A stretch of DNA of 64,000 nt from Agrypnia vestita (Eukaryota > Arthropoda > Insecta > Trichoptera > Phryganeidae): positions 124,001 to 188,000 of the forward strand of contig JADDOH010000143.1 of NCBI GenBank assembly GCA_016648135.1. Direction: 5' to 3'. Positions 9,885 through 23,200 of the stretch are shown here, in pieces. A program made the position numbers and the translations under genes. The notes beneath the pieces were generated by a model. That model saw only the letters and a list, made by a program, of their open reading frames with translations. It ran no database searches and was not told where the DNA came from. Each line of letters opens with the position of its first letter. Within the stretch, counting starts at the first letter, position 1.

Positions 9885-11490
9885 TTAGAACAAATAACAC
9901 AGCCGAAACCATACGGAAAGAAACTTACCATATAGTTATAAAACCGCTTCTGCCAAAAAGGAACATATCTCTCAATGAAATATGAGCTCTTCAAGAACTA
10001 CTCACGAATAAAGATATTAAAGATATAATCATTCCTCCGACAGACAAGGAAAATTCAACAGTTATCATGAAGATTAAAGATTAACACATCAAAATTTTTA
10101 ATTAACTTAATGATCCGGTATAATAAACTGCATAATAAAAATCCAATCCAACCTATTTCTAGAAAACGACTAAAGCCAAAATAATGTCATCCAAATTAGA
10201 CTTAGGGTTAAAAAAGTCATCAATATCTAGGGAAAAGTTGTCACATTTTCCAAAACTATACGGTTTACCAAAGATACACAAAGCGGATATCTCTCTTAGA
10301 CCCATAGTCAGTTTTATCGGTCCGCCTCTCAAAATATAATACCAAACCAAATATAGAATCAGCGGAATCTTTTGCCAAAAATTCAGAACATTTTATCAAA
10401 ATAATTGCGAAACAAAAATTAGAAAAGGATGACATTCCTCTTGATGTAATATCCCTCTTTATTAATGTACCCACGGACGAAGCCCTCCAAGCAATAAAAG
10501 AAATGATCGAACCCCCAGATGACATCATAAAATTAATGGAACATTGCTTCAATAACACCTTTTTAACGTATAATAATAAAATGTGTAAACAAGTCAAAGG
10601 AGCACCAATGGGCCTATCTTTATCACCGCCAGTCGCTAACTTATTCATGACTAAATTAGAAAAAGAAGTTATAAAAACCGAAACTTTGGATCAGATATAT
10701 AAACGACACATTTGTTATACGGCCATACGGGTTGGAATTATTGCACAAATTCATTAATTTTTTGAAAGAAATCCATAATAACATCAAGTTCACAATGGAA
10801 ATAGAAAACAACGATCAAATTTCTTTTCTCGATGTTCTTGTAATTAAGAAAGACGACGGCACTTTTGGCCATACGGTTCACAAAAACCCATACCAACAGA
10901 TATCTCCATGCATCGTCAAATCATCATCCAGCACAAATCCCCTCAGTAGCAAATACCTTGATCATGCGGTCTCTAAGGATAGCTGACTGTGATAATATTA
11001 AAAACGAATTGATACATCTTAAAAACGCGTTTCAGTGCAACAGTTTCTTGAATTTCACCATAAATAACTCAATTAAAAGACACAACTAAAAATACCAATA
11101 ATATTATTAAAAAAAATTAATAGAAACAAAACCACTCGCTACCGCATTCTTACCATAAGTAAAAGGAACCACAGATAAACTAAGTCGATTTGTAAATAAA
11201 TATAATATCCGCATTGCTTTTAGAACAAATAATAAAATCTCATCTCTTTTAAGAAGTCCGAAGGATAAAATACCCCTAGAACATACGGGGTATACGGAAT
11301 ACCATGCGGTGACTGTACCAAAACCTACATAGGTAGATCAAACTGAAGAATTTCAGCAGGAGTCTCTGAACATCGCGTTGATATAAAAATCGTAAATTAA
11401 CTTCTTCCCTTGTCCACCATTCTATAAAATAAAATAAATAGTCATATACTGAACAACAGAGACGACAGCATTCGACTTCCGACGACGCTA
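9885..11490 (+). pseudogene. Penelope-like retroelement, decayed but nearly full coding span
   Basis: Fragments of one reading order are spread over several frames. Near 10030: IIPPTDKENSTVIM (the N-terminal ADKG..TVVM-type motif). Near 10250: KLYGLPKIHKADISLRPIVS (typical Penelope-type RT block). At 10587: KQVKGAPMGLSLSPPVANLF. At about 10800: ISFLDVLVIKK. At about 11290: YGIPCGDCTKTYIGRS, a GIY-YIG endonuclease motif. Stops and frameshifts break it throughout; the aspartate-containing catalytic block after PPVANLF is disrupted near 10700. It belongs to an EN+ Penelope-like lineage clearly different from the two at 31.6-34.1 kb. No terminal repeats were found. Confidence 0.75.
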
Positions 11491-11497
11491 TTATCGA

Positions 11498-11590
11498 ATA
11501 TGAAAAATTAATTTCCTTTAATATAAGTCAAATAAAAAATAAAAACCTTCAAATCCCAATTGGAATATTTTCAGGGTTTTTATCATATAT
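11498..11590. repeat. Central fragment of MITE family M
   Basis: Matches the centre of the 60037-63389 copy (AATATAAGTCAAATAAAAAA, AATCCCAATTGGAATATTTT). Terminal arms are absent. Confidence 0.4.
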
Positions 11591-11839
11591 CATGGGAAGC
11601 CCGATAATTGATAATGTGGATTGGTGTCCAAATTGATTTCACTATGCTTGTTAATATACGAATATTTGTATATCAATAAAATGTAAAAATTTCAGAAAAA
11701 TAAGTTGTAAAGGACTTATAGTATTGCCTAAGTGACTGATATTCAATGTAATAATTAATATAATTTTAATAAAACTGGTGGACGTCACAATAATGCAAAA
11801 TAAAAGGACGCAAAATAGTTAGCGTGATATATATATATA

Positions 11840-12440
11840 TGGTTAAATCATAGGCTTTCACGGGTGCAAGATATGTTAGTTCTATCAACTCGGGGGGTAA
11901 CCCGCATCAAATTCTGGTCGTCAGGACCAGTCGTCTGCCTACGTTTCAAACAGATCTCACTGCTCATCTTCAGGGTGCCTTGTCGATAAGCTACTTCTCC
12001 AAAAAGTGCACAACTGTTCGGGTCCAGAGGTCCCCGCGTCAACATCTGGCTCTCAGAAGGATCATTCGCCAACCGAAGTTTCGCCTGAATCACAACAGGC
12101 ATCTTCAGGGTGCCTTGTTAATAAATTTCCGTCACGAGGGGCAGTACGAGCACATCCGTTCGTACCGGAAGCTGTTTCTGTTTGGAGCAAGCTGAAGGGG
12201 ATGCTGGAAATAGGACTTACCACTCTCATCCAAATCGCGATCTTATCCCGGCGACTCCAATACCTTCGTTCTTGCCCGGGGGGTGGACTGTATTTTTCTT
12301 CTTCGTTTTACTTCGTCACAGATACAGAAATTCTCAAAGTTACGACAAAATACGAGTTACGAACTCGAAACCAAAAACTTTGTCGTGCTGGCGTAAAAAG
12401 GGCTTCACCGTTTTAGCACGCGCGCTGTACTCGTAAATCG
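11840..12440 (-). mobile_element. Possible Penelope-like terminal region with hammerhead-like core
   Basis: On the minus strand 11973-11944 reads CTGAAGA, a short stem-forming stretch (CAG...CTG), then GAAAC. That is the conserved core order of a hammerhead ribozyme, as found in Penelope-like terminal repeats elsewhere in this window. The flanks (CGTAGGCAGACGAC...GATGCGGGTTACC) are moderately GC-rich and ordered. CATCTTCAGGGTGCCTTG occurs twice, 136 bases apart (11966 and 12102). No protein motif is visible. The family assignment is an inference from the core motif alone. Confidence 0.3.
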
Positions 12441-13447
12441 ACTGCCAGGGCCGCGAGAGCGGTAGGAGCAGGGGGGGGGAAGGGAGTGAGGTGCATAGAA
12501 ATTATTTCGTGGACACTTGCTTTGGTACAAAACACCAAGTGAGGTCTGGCATGTCAAAATCTAAATTTGGGTACTTCGGTCTTTATTAGCCTTAATGGTT
12601 TTTGGGAATTTTGTATTGAATATTGGGTATTCCCAGCCGTTGTTGGCCTTAATGGCATTTGTCTGGCTTCTGCGCTTTGTATTCGATGTTGCTTCTATTG
12701 TGCCGATATTTATCTGTTCGGTGGTTCCACAATCCACACATTATCAATTTTTTTTTTGAAAGTTGTAAATACGTTCAAAATCAAGAAATCTTTCAATGGT
12801 ATATGCTAGAGATATGTTTTATTTTTTCTCATTAATTAGTTAATATACATAGATATCGCAACTGGTACATTTACATTTACTCTACATTTAATAGTTTTTG
12901 TTTGAAAATTCTTTATCCCATCTCAAAAAAGAGGTTTCTGGAAAAACGCAAAATAATAATGAAATTCATTCAAAAGATATATTTGAAAATTCACCTAACT
13001 CGCAAGCTTCAAATTTCTATAATTTATTCTTAAATGTGAAGGTGGTGCAATTTCTTAAGTAATCCATAATCCATTTAACTGTCTTTTTCTTTTTATTTTA
13101 ATTTTTCATTCCACAAACCATTATAATTTTTTGTGAACTTTGAATTAAAAAAAAATCAATAAGTATATTGCAACACGTGAGATCGGGTGCAATCGGTTTT
13201 GGGACCTTATGCCCTAAAGAATGATCTCCGATCCCTCGCGTTCACCAACTAGCTCACGAGGCGGCTGTGGCGAGTGGGGCGAGGAGGAGGTTTTCCTGAT
13301 GGAAATTTGCTTTCTCCAGGAAGGTGCCATGACTGGGGATTTTATACAAAGTTCTACCAGATGGTAAAATCAAATTACAATTGGTAGGTAGAATTTTGCA
13401 AAGGAAACCAAGATTTGAAATTTCTGCAAATTTGACAAAAGATACAT
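12441..13447. other. Intergenic DNA without a recognised gene
   Basis: 12450-12500 is a G-rich patch. A frame of about 67 codons on the minus strand between 12740 and 12540 (starting CVDCGTTEQINIG) is open but unrecognised. 13185-13330 is a GC-rich block of unknown origin. Confidence 0.3.
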
Positions 13448-13495
13448 CATAATAAAGTTGTAGGTGGATTATAATCCACCTACAACTTTATTATG
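13448..13495. repeat. Perfect 48-bp palindrome
   Basis: Twenty-four bases (ending AGGTGGATTA) are followed at once by their exact reverse complement, with no spacer; the centre lies between 13471 and 13472. It is probably the joined ends of a vanished inverted-repeat element, or a very young event, since such palindromes are unstable. Confidence 0.9.
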
Positions 13496-13544
13496 TTATG
13501 TTATAATAACAACTTCAAATTATATAAGGCAGAAAGCTTACATA

Positions 13545-13750
13545 TGAACATCTTGAATTTCTGCCATTTGAAAAGTTAAATCAAATAAAATTGCAGGTAA
13601 ATTATAAATAAAAACTTAAAATTGCATAAGAAAGAAACTAACCTATGAGCATCTTGAATTTCTGTCATTTGAAAAGTTAAATCAAATAAAATTGCAGGTA
13701 AATTATAATAGAAAACTTAAAATTGCATACGCAGGTAAATTATGATACAA
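13545..13750 (+). repeat. Tandem duplication, two units of about 101 bp
   Basis: CATCTTGAATTTCTG...AAAGTTAAATCAAATAAAAT and GCAGGTAAATTATAA recur with a period of 101 bases. Confidence 0.75.
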
Positions 13751-13825
13751 CTGACACAATCCAGAAGGGTTTTAGGTTACATTTGTCGAGTATGATATAG
13801 TTCTTACAATGATGTCAAGTTAAAA

Positions 13826-14075
13826 TTATTTAAACTAATCCTTGAAAATTGAATAATAGATGGCGTTGATTCGAGAAAATGATAAAGGAAGGCCTGGTAT
13901 TGTGTTCAAAAATTAATCCTTGAAAATCACAGATGGCGTTGATTTCGAAAATGATATGTAAAAGATGCTATGTTAAAATTATTTAAACTAATCCTTGAAA
14001 ATTACGCCCCTGTAGGCGTCCATTCTAAAATTAACAATAATGTTAATTGTTAATTACACATCTATTGGCGTTGAT
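13826..14075 (+). repeat. Cluster of short direct repeats
   Basis: TTAATCCTTGAAAAT and TGGCGTTGAT...AAAATGAT recur three to four times at irregular spacing of 60-80 bases. Origin unknown. Confidence 0.5.
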
Positions 14076-14372
14076 CCAAAAATGATGTTTAAAAAAAAAA
14101 CATGTTTAAAATTTGACGAGGATAATTTTGCTACCGTACGTACCGAATTACTTCAAAAACTAACTTTTACACCTGCTCATGGTCCTTTCAAGTAAAGTTA
14201 TAATTGTTTGAACGATGGAGAAGGAAACCGGGGCCCGTTGCATTGGTCCGGGGCACGAGTTTTAAATCAAAGATGAATTTAATTTAACCGTGATCCACGA
14301 TGAAGCGACACAGGGGCTGGGGTGTACTTCCTGCGGGCGGCTGTGGCACGTCCATCCTCTAATCCTGCCTGC

Positions 14373-15142
14373 TAGTGATGGGTCCGCTCTGTACTCACTA
14401 CTACAATGTAGTACTACACTACATTGAAGTGCACACTTCGCACATTTTGGTGTGTAGTGCACACTACAAACTACAAACACCAAAGTTATTGAAAGTATAA
14501 ACTTCAAATAGTACACTTCATTTCAAAGCGAACACTACAAAGTACATACACTTCAAAGTTATTGAAAGTATGAGAAACACATTTTAAATAGTGTATTTTT
14601 TACGTGAAATTTTTGAAACAGTTGATGGTAGATATATGAAAATTTTCTGGAATCCTGTAACAACCCCCCCCCCCCATGGTTTGAAAAATTTTGTGAGTTA
14701 TGAAGAAATTTAAAATTTTTGGGAAGTTGATGTAGCTAAACGGAGAAATCTCTGGAAACTGTAACAACCCCCCCCACCCATGGTTTTTTTTTAGGTCGCC
14801 AAATGTTACTTTGGAGAAAATATCGTCATGTATTTAAATATTTTTGTCGTTGACCTTTTTTTTTTTTAGCTCGCCAAATTTTTATTTGGGAAAAAAATAC
14901 TTCATTTCATTTAAAAATTTACTTCACAATTACTTCATTTCATTACTTCACTTCATTAATACTACAATTACTTCATTTCATTACTTCACTTCATTAATAC
15001 TACAATTACTTCATTACTTCACTTCATTTACTTCACTTCATTTCGTAGTACTACAATTGTAGTGCACACTTTGTAGTCTTCAAACTGGTGAACGTGTGTG
15101 TGTTGTAGTCTTCATTTTGAAATGAAGTTTTTCCCTTCGCTA
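14373..15142. mobile_element. Non-autonomous hAT-like element, 770 bp, with 8-bp target duplication
   Basis: A perfect direct repeat CTGCCTGC (14365-14372 and 15143-15150) flanks ends reading TAGTGATGGG and, inverted, TAGCGAAGGG. These are short imperfect terminal inverted repeats of hAT type (8-bp duplication, T/CAG..GGG ends). Subterminal GTAGTACTACA and AGTGCACACTT motifs occur near both ends. The interior has no frame and contains C-runs and a TTCATTTCATTACTTCA-rich tract. It is inserted in a GC-rich stretch of about 300 bp (14220-14372 plus 15143-15310) whose origin I do not recognise. Confidence 0.8.
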
Positions 15143-16024
15143 CTGCCTGCAGCTCGCTGGCGGCGGGGAAGTCAAAGGATGAGCTGTGGACCCCATCTGC
15201 AGGTCATCCAGTCGGTGTCCTGGCGGCCTTTTTCAGTGCGCGCATCCTGAGCCCACCATCTTGTCTCACTGCCAGGCGCATCTACACCGCTCGGTACCAG
15301 CATTGAATGCGGCCAATAGACCGCCCTTGACGGAGTATTACATTTTTATCAGTTACAATATCGTTAATCAAACATGAAGAAGCTGCGTAGAGAAGGTTAT
15401 AATCTCATCTTAGAAGGTGTGGACGAAAATAAGTGAACGAAATTAAATTTTATGGCCTTTTCTAAAGTATTTTACAATATAATATAAAAGTATATATATT
15501 ATTGGATTACTGTAATTATGAAAATATTATCATTACATATTAAAGCATTTAATTGAAACATAAATCCGAAGAACTGTTTCTTTGTAAATTGATGTTTAAA
15601 TTTATACTTTCCTACAGATTTAATTTATCTGTTGGTTTTCTATTTTTTCTGTTTTTTTAAAATATTTTCACCATTATGAAAAACAGAAAGGAAGCCAAAA
15701 AAGGAACAATTTATAATCATTTCTTTATTAAAAATAAAATACAGTTAACACTACAGCAATAAATAAACAAAACAAAATGCATAAAACATGACAAAAATAT
15801 TTATAAATTAGAATATTTTTCCCATTTATGAAGAAAATAATATCTATTTGATTGATAATTAGGATATTTACGGACTGAATATAAATGAAGAACTAATAAC
15901 AAACCTCAGATTTATGGATAATATTATAATTCTTGGATCGATATACAAGTAAATTATTAGTTTAGGTGCCTGGGTGTGTTATTGTTATCAACGAATTTTA
16001 GAATTTAAGAGTATTCAACAGTTG
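15143..16024. other. GC-rich remnant then AT-rich DNA
   Basis: 15143-15320 continues the GC-rich sequence interrupted by the hAT-like element and resembles an old retroelement or host exon, but no motif could be fixed. The rest is AT-rich with nothing recognised. Confidence 0.3.
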
Positions 16025-16100
16025 CATTTTCGTGTGTAATTAAATACTGCTTTTTCAGTTCTCATTTTCGTGTGCAATTGAATTCCGCATTTACAGTTCT
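16025..16100 (+). repeat. Two-unit tandem repeat, 38 bp
   Basis: CATTTTCGTGTGTAATT...TTTCAGTTCT is followed directly by a second copy with a few changes. Confidence 0.75.
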
Positions 16101-18294
16101 CATTAAAACTGATACTTTTGGCTCGCTCAATAAACTTATAGAGATATCAGAAAGATGTATTTGTTGTATTTACACATTGCATTTGTAATTCAATTAATTT
16201 TTTTAAAATATTAACATAGTTAAAATAAGCATTACACCATATTCCAGTAACTTTAAAGGGTTTGTTAGCTTTTAATACCTACCCTCGTTTAATTAAAGTT
16301 AAAATCATCAGCAAATTATGATTTTATAAAGGAAATCAGTTCTGATAAAAATAAATTGAAAGAAAACAATAGTTTTTCTTTTTTTAATACTATGCTCGTG
16401 TAAGAGATTCCGAAACTATAGTAAAACGCAACATTTTTTACATTTACTTGTAGCTTTTTTAAAACTATTAGGTTCAATTTTTTTTTAATTTTTTCGAAAT
16501 ACATAGCAACACACACATAGATGGATGAAAACAGATGGAAACAGAGATTTGGCGATCCTTGGGGAAGATTAAAGAAGGACTATTTCCAGTATACTAAAGA
16601 TGATTGCAAAATTCAGAATAATTATTGTTATTAATACACCTTTAATGCTCCTTAATTCTAATGTCAAATTTTCTACAAGTTTTTTCATATTATATATTGC
16701 AATTATTACAAATGAATTTTTAGCCTTCGATTTTTTAAAATATCATCTTTTCCTTGCTATATAATTCCTTAATTTATTCTTAGTATATATAGGAAGCTGG
16801 TTGTAAACAATTTAAAATGATTTTTATTATTGAATTTAAAATATGATTATTTAAAAACGCGATTTCTCTCCAATGCTTTTCCAATGGGTACACAAAATAT
16901 AAAAAAATCCTATACTTTTATTTAACATATCATCTATTAAGTTAAGTTAGTATTATAATAACCATTATTAATCACAATTTCTTTCATAATATTAAATTCA
17001 GTGTTGAAATTTAATAAGTGGTTTCTTTTTATCAATATAAATTATGTTATCAAAGAGTTCTTTTGCTGAGCATAGCTAAAAAGTAAAAAACATAAATCAT
17101 TCAATTTGTAAACTTATTTAATTTTATGTAGAATATTCAATAAGCTAAACAAATTAAGAAACCATGAAATACAAAAAGTATCACTAACTGGATCACCTTA
17201 ATTTAATTACATTTTACATGGTTCAATTATAATTCAACCTTAAGAATTAGATAAATACACTACGTGGTCATCAAAAGAATATGTAAAGTGAAATTTAAAA
17301 AAAATTCTGGTGCTGATCAATTGAAACTGGTTAATTAATATAATTACAAATTTGATAAAGAAGCTCTATGAACTGCATTTTTACTTAACTCTTATTTAAT
17401 TTATTTATGTATTTATTTAATCATTTATACTGTAATAAATTAACCATTGTAAAAATATATTTAAATAGGTTGTTAAAAAAAAGTTTGAAGAATTATAAAT
17501 TAGTTACCAAATGTAAAGATTTAAAAACAAATAATATACAAATATAAAAAAATATATATTGTGTCCATCAATAATTAGACCACCTGAGGTTTCATAAAAT
17601 AATTCTGTAATCAGTAAATCTTAACATAACATTTTTAATTTAAATACAAAATGAATAATTTAAATGTTGATGACTTGAAATATGTGGATCAGAATCAAAA
17701 ATGCTCCAGTTTCTTGGAAGATTTGTTTTAAATAATTTCCATCATTGTTATAAACCACAGCATCGTTATCTCGCTATTTCTGAATACTAGTTATTTAAAA
17801 AAATAGCGTTTTGGCAATTAATTATTTAATTAATAAGAGATTAATTAAAAAGTTTTTAATTTCTCATTGAATAATTAAATTAATTATAAAAATATTATTA
17901 ATAATTAATTACGCAGCTAAGTAAAACGGGAATTGACAAGAATGTAGCATTGAAAATTTTTAATATTTTAAACTGCTTGAAAGAAACTCCTAAAAAAACT
18001 CATGTCTTCGAAAAACATAAACAAACATTTATATTAGAAATTAACCCAAAAATTACACCATGAAGTTAATACGTGCTCGTATTTTTATTTAAGGTACGCT
18101 CTATTCATATAATATTAATGTATTTTTCTATATGCTGTGCCTGATTTTCATAAAGAATCTCAATAAAGAATTTCATTCTAAGAATCATCGATTAATTTTC
18201 ACCAAATGTCAAAGCATGGTAACGTTGAAAAATCAAAGTAAAAAAATGACACTTAAAAACTTACGCGTGTTTTTAGTATACTAAAATTGATGAA
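16101..18294. other. Long AT-rich stretch, no gene seen
   Basis: Very AT-rich, with short A/T inverted repeats (for example around 17815-17900). No coding signature, tRNA or transposon end was found. Confidence 0.45.
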
Positions 18295-18332
18295 ATATAT
18301 ATATATACATATATATATATACATACATATAT

Positions 18333-18371
<39 letters not shown>

Positions 18372-18390
18372 CATGTATATATATATATAA
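18295..18390. repeat. Interrupted AT microsatellite
   Basis: Runs of AT units broken by AC and AG steps. Confidence 0.8.
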
Positions 18391-20148
18391 TGTTATAAAT
18401 ATTTGAAATTATCATTACAAACATACCTACCAATATTATAATTATTTTTTGTGATGAAAAAATAATAATTGTTAAACATTTTTTAGGTTGCGGCTGAAAA
18501 AAGATATTGTTTATTATAGATTTGCTATAGTATATATATTGCTATATATAATGATATAGAATATTCCATAATTTAAAATATATAGAAGCATGAATTTTAC
18601 CGGTACATTATAAGATGAATCTTTATCTCCGTTTTAAAAATGAACAATTTTCAATTTATTTATTTATTTTTATTTATAATTATTTTCTCTATTAATTAAT
18701 ATTTAGGTTTGTATCTGATTCAACATAAATATCTATTCTATGCACACTTACTTTATATTTATTTTTTATTTATAAATTTAAAATAAATATATAATTATAT
18801 TTATTTTATTTTTTATAACTAACGTATAAAAATTTATTCAAAATTCTATAAGACACCTAAGGACGCAAAATTATAAGCAGAGTCACCATCCTCAACAGAC
18901 AATTAAAATACAGAAACTGAATTGATTCAAACGTAGGTATGTAGATACCTACACTGGAAGCGTGATTATGAAACATGCGATATTACGAAATCAATTAGAG
19001 ATAAGCGATATTTAAGTAGATTTATTTTTTAGAACATTTCGTTTTGCTGGATAAAATTATTAATTTTATACAAAAAACAACTTTTTATTTTCATTAATTA
19101 GCTAACTTACCGTCACTTCATTTTCAATGAAGGATTAAAGGTTCTAGGGACTTTAATGGGTTAAATTTTCAAATAATGGTTTCTTATGGCATGGGTAAGT
19201 CGAGATACCACTCATACAATAATTTGAGTTATGTTCAGTCGAAAATTCCAAAAATTGGCAGTCATAGCAAATTTCAAGCTAGCGTAGTAGATGAACATTA
19301 AAGCGAATTGTATTAGGTACTCTTTTGCGTTTTTTTCGAAGCTCCTTTTTTAGAATGGTGGAGACGATACACTAAAAATTATTAAGCCAGTTTTGTTAAA
19401 ATTTTGAAAATATCTTACCTACGATATATATAGCTTACGATTTTTTTAATATAAAATGCGACTTTTAATATGGAAATTTTTAAGAAAAAAAATTATAACT
19501 GATGTCATTTGCACAAAAATATCTATTTTGTTGAAAGACTACATCGTAGATACAAAATAATTTAAGAAGAAAATAATTAACTTTTTATTTCACTCAAATC
19601 CTGGAGACATGATTATCTTCAGCAGTTGCGTGCGTCCCACAAAGGTCTTTCTCCGTAAACGCGAGAAAGACCTTTGTGGGACAGCACATAACTCCACCAT
19701 TTTGGAATTGTCAAAATAATTTGTTAAAGAAAAATATTCAACAATGTACGCCGTAAACACTGATAATTAAACAAATTTTATATGTGCAATAGTTACGTCA
19801 ATTTTTTTTTAATTAACATGTATTTTTTAATGCCCCCTGGTGGTGTATTCCGTTGATTAAAATTCGATTAAAATCATATATTTTTTGAATTAAACCGAAG
19901 AGTTTCAGATATTTTTACATTATTCCTACACAGGAGTATCCATATAAATTTTATGATCTTGATGACTACTAAGTATTTGAGAACAAAGTACAATAAGACG
20001 AGCCTCGATGACAACCGCAAGTATAATGTCGCTTCTTATCTGAGATTAAATGGGATTAAAAAAAATAAAGCATATAAATATATTTTTTATCGCAAATCTA
20101 ATTATCATGTTAACTAAATTAATCGAAAAATGTCATGATATGACATGC
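18391..20148. other. AT-rich DNA upstream of gene C
   Basis: No gene. The only structured item is the hairpin at 19634-19682. Confidence 0.4.
19634..19682. repeat. Perfect hairpin: 20-bp stem, 9-base loop
   Basis: GTCCCACAAAGGTCTTTCTC, loop CGTAAACGC, then the exact reverse complement. It lies 0.5 kb upstream of the gene C TATA box. It could be a MITE remnant or a transcribed hairpin; the sequence does not decide. Confidence 0.85.
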
Positions 20149-20156
20149 TATAAAAA
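20149..20156 (+). promoter_or_regulatory. TATA box of gene C
   Basis: TATAAAAA, 30 bases before an initiator-like TCACTGT (A at 20179), followed by CTCTTGT as in gene B. The 5' UTR is predicted at about 41 bases. Confidence 0.65.
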
Positions 20157-20219
20157 CGAAACATTTTTTTCAGTCGTCACTGTGCTCTTGTAGTCAACCG
20201 AGAAACAGACAGCAACACA

Positions 20220-23200
20220 ATGAAGGTTGTTTTCTTTCTTCTTGCCGTGTTCGGTCTCTCCTACGGAGCTGTCATTCCTACGCAGCCCAAGGACTTGAAC
20301 CAGGACCTCCAAGACTTCATTGACCTGGTCCCCACTGACGAAATCTTGTCTATTGTTTTGGCAAACTTGGATGATCCAGAAGTACAGGCTACCATTGAGT
20401 TCTTCTTCAGTGAAGAGTTCAAAAGTTTAGTTGTTGAAGTTGAAGCTTTTCCTGAATATGAAAACGTAAGTCTTAAAAATTGTATTATTTTGGATTGATT
20501 TGATAAAAAAATTTGCACTCATAACGGATACAAACATAATAATACTATTTATTTTTTTACAAAATTATTACAAACGCAGTACTTTATAAGATTTATTAAT
20601 TACTAAGACTATCTTTTTTTTGTACTAAGATATAATTTTGAAATTATAGCATGTTTTAACTTTCACTTAACCATCACGATTTATTTAAAACTTATTTCAC
20701 CCACAATATTTTAACTTCTACTGTATTTAATTACAATAAAAAAAATGGCTGCGTACTTATTAAAAATATAAATGTACACATTTTTTTAAAACTCGTATAA
20801 AAATGTGTTGATTTACACAGGAAATATTGAAACAATCGTTAAATGAAGTTGAAGTTACTGTATTATTTACTCTCAATATATATTGAAATTGTCATTGGTT
20901 TTCTGGGAAAAAAAATCACTTTATGCATTTAAATTATGGATTAACATTTTATTTACTAAAAAAATTGTTAATTTTATTTAGATAATAATAATAAATTTTT
21001 TCATTTGTAAATTTTTACACTAAAATCAAATACCAATTTCATTTGTTTTTTCCATAACAGGTGATTGCCTTTTTGGCCCAAACTGGTCTACCTGTGAGGG
21101 AATGGATTCAAGCATTGCACGACCTGATCGGTCTTCGTACTGCTTCTCGCTCATCTTCCAGAAGTCTGAATGATATCCTCAATCAGATCATTGCCATCCT
21201 TCCAATTGAAAAGATCAAGGCACTTTACTTCCACAAGCTCGAGACCAGTCCAGACTTCAAGAACTTAGTTGACCAACTCCAGAGCCCAACTTTCAAAGGA
21301 TTCGTCGCAGCCCTCAAGAATAACAAAAGGATTCAAGAGATTTCCGCTCGTTTGAAGGCTGCCGGAATCGACGTTGATCTTTACCTCCAACTCTTGAAGG
21401 ACTTCTTTGGATTTGAAAGCAAATCTGTAGCAAGGGACCTCAACCAGGACCTCCAAGACTTCATTGACCTGATTCCCACTGACGAGATCCTGGCTATTGT
21501 GTTGGCTAACTTGGAAGATCCAGAAGTACAGGCTGTCATCGCGTTCATCTTCAGTGAAGAGTTCAAGGCTCTCGTTGTCGAAGTTGAAGCAATTCCTGAA
21601 TACGAAACTGTGAGTTCAATTTTCATTACTACTTAATTATATTTACGCTCAAAAATAATATTTTGTGTGAAATTGTCATCGGTTTAGTGGTAAAAAAATA
21701 TTCACTACCTACATGCGTTTGAATTGTGTATTAAAATGTGTCTGTAGTGACCAATCAATAAAAAACCTTTGTAAATATAATAAGTAAATTGTTGTATACA
21801 ACAGGTTATTGCCTTTTTGGAAAACACCGGCCTGCCAGTGAGGAGATGGATCGCGTGGCTGCACGAACTTATTGGACTTAGCCGCGTTTCAGCCGTCCGC
21901 ACATCCCCGAGGGGTCTCAATGCCATCATCAATCAGATCATCGCTATCCTTCCCCTGGAGGAGATCAAGGCTTTGTACTTTGAGAAGCTGCAGTCCAGCC
22001 CAGACTTCAAGAACCTTGTTGACCAAATCCAGAGCCCAACCTTCAAGGGATTCGTCGCAGCCCTCAAGAATAACAAGAGGATCCAAGAGATTTCCGCTCG
22101 TTTGAAGGCTGTCGGAATCGACGTTGACGCTTTCCTCCAACTCTTGAAAGACTTCTTTGGATTTGAAAGCAAATCTGTTGCAAGGGACCTCAACCAAGAT
22201 CTCCAAGACTTCATTGACCTCATTCCCACTGATGAAATCCTTGCTATCGTATTGGCCAACTTGGAAGATCCAGAAGTACAGGCTGTCATCGCGTTCATCT
22301 TCAGTGAAGAGTTCAAGGCTCTCGTTGTTGAGGTTGAAGCAATTCCTGAATACGAAACCGTGAGTTAATTTACTTAGATACTTTTTGATATTTACTCTAA
22401 ATAAAAATATTCTAGAAATCGCCTTCGATTTTGTGGGCAAAAATATTCATTACCTACATCCATTTAAATTATGAATTAAAATGTGCATATATTATTGACC
22501 ATTCAAAAATCTTTGTCAATGTAAATAATTCATTTTTGTATTCAACAGGTAATTGCATTTTTGGAAAACACCGGCCTGCCAGTGAGGAGATGGATTGCAT
22601 GGCTGCACGAACTTATTGGACTTAGCCGCGTTTCAGCCGTCCGCACATCCCAGAGAGGTCTCAATGCCATCATCAATCAGATCCTCGCTATTCTTCCCCT
22701 GGAGGAGATCAAGGCTTTGTACTTTGAGAAGCTGCAGTCAAGCCCAGACTTCAAGAACCTTGTTGACCAAATCCAGAGCCCAACTTTCAAGGGATTCGTC
22801 GCAGCCCTCAAGAATAACAAGAGGATCCAAGAGATTTCCGCTCGTTTGAAGGCTGTCGGAATCGACGTTGACGCTTTCCTCCAACTCTTGAAAGACTTCT
22901 TTGGATTTGAAAGCAAATCTGTTGCAAGGGACCTAAACCAAGACCTCCAAGACTTCATCGACCTCATTCCCACTGACGAAATCCTTGCTATCGTATTGGC
23001 CAACTTGGAAGATCCAGAAGTACAGGCTGTCATCGCGTTCATCTTCAGTGAAGAGTTCAAGGCTCTCGTTGTTGAGGTTGAAGCAATTCCTGAATACGAA
23101 ACCGTTAGTAAATTTACTTAGCTACTTTTTGATATTTACTCTAAATAAAAATGTTCTACGAAATCGTCCTCGATTTTATGGGCAAAAATATTCACTACCT

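Noticed and set aside
15186..15377. GC-rich 63-codon frame as a gene
   Set aside because: Its sequence continues on the other side of the hAT-like insertion, so the frame is interrupted and the source unknown.
21933..22316. Repeated 127-codon open frames on the minus strand across the gene B and C exons
   Set aside because: They mirror the sense exons, recur only because the exons are repeated, and lack their own starts, promoters or domains.
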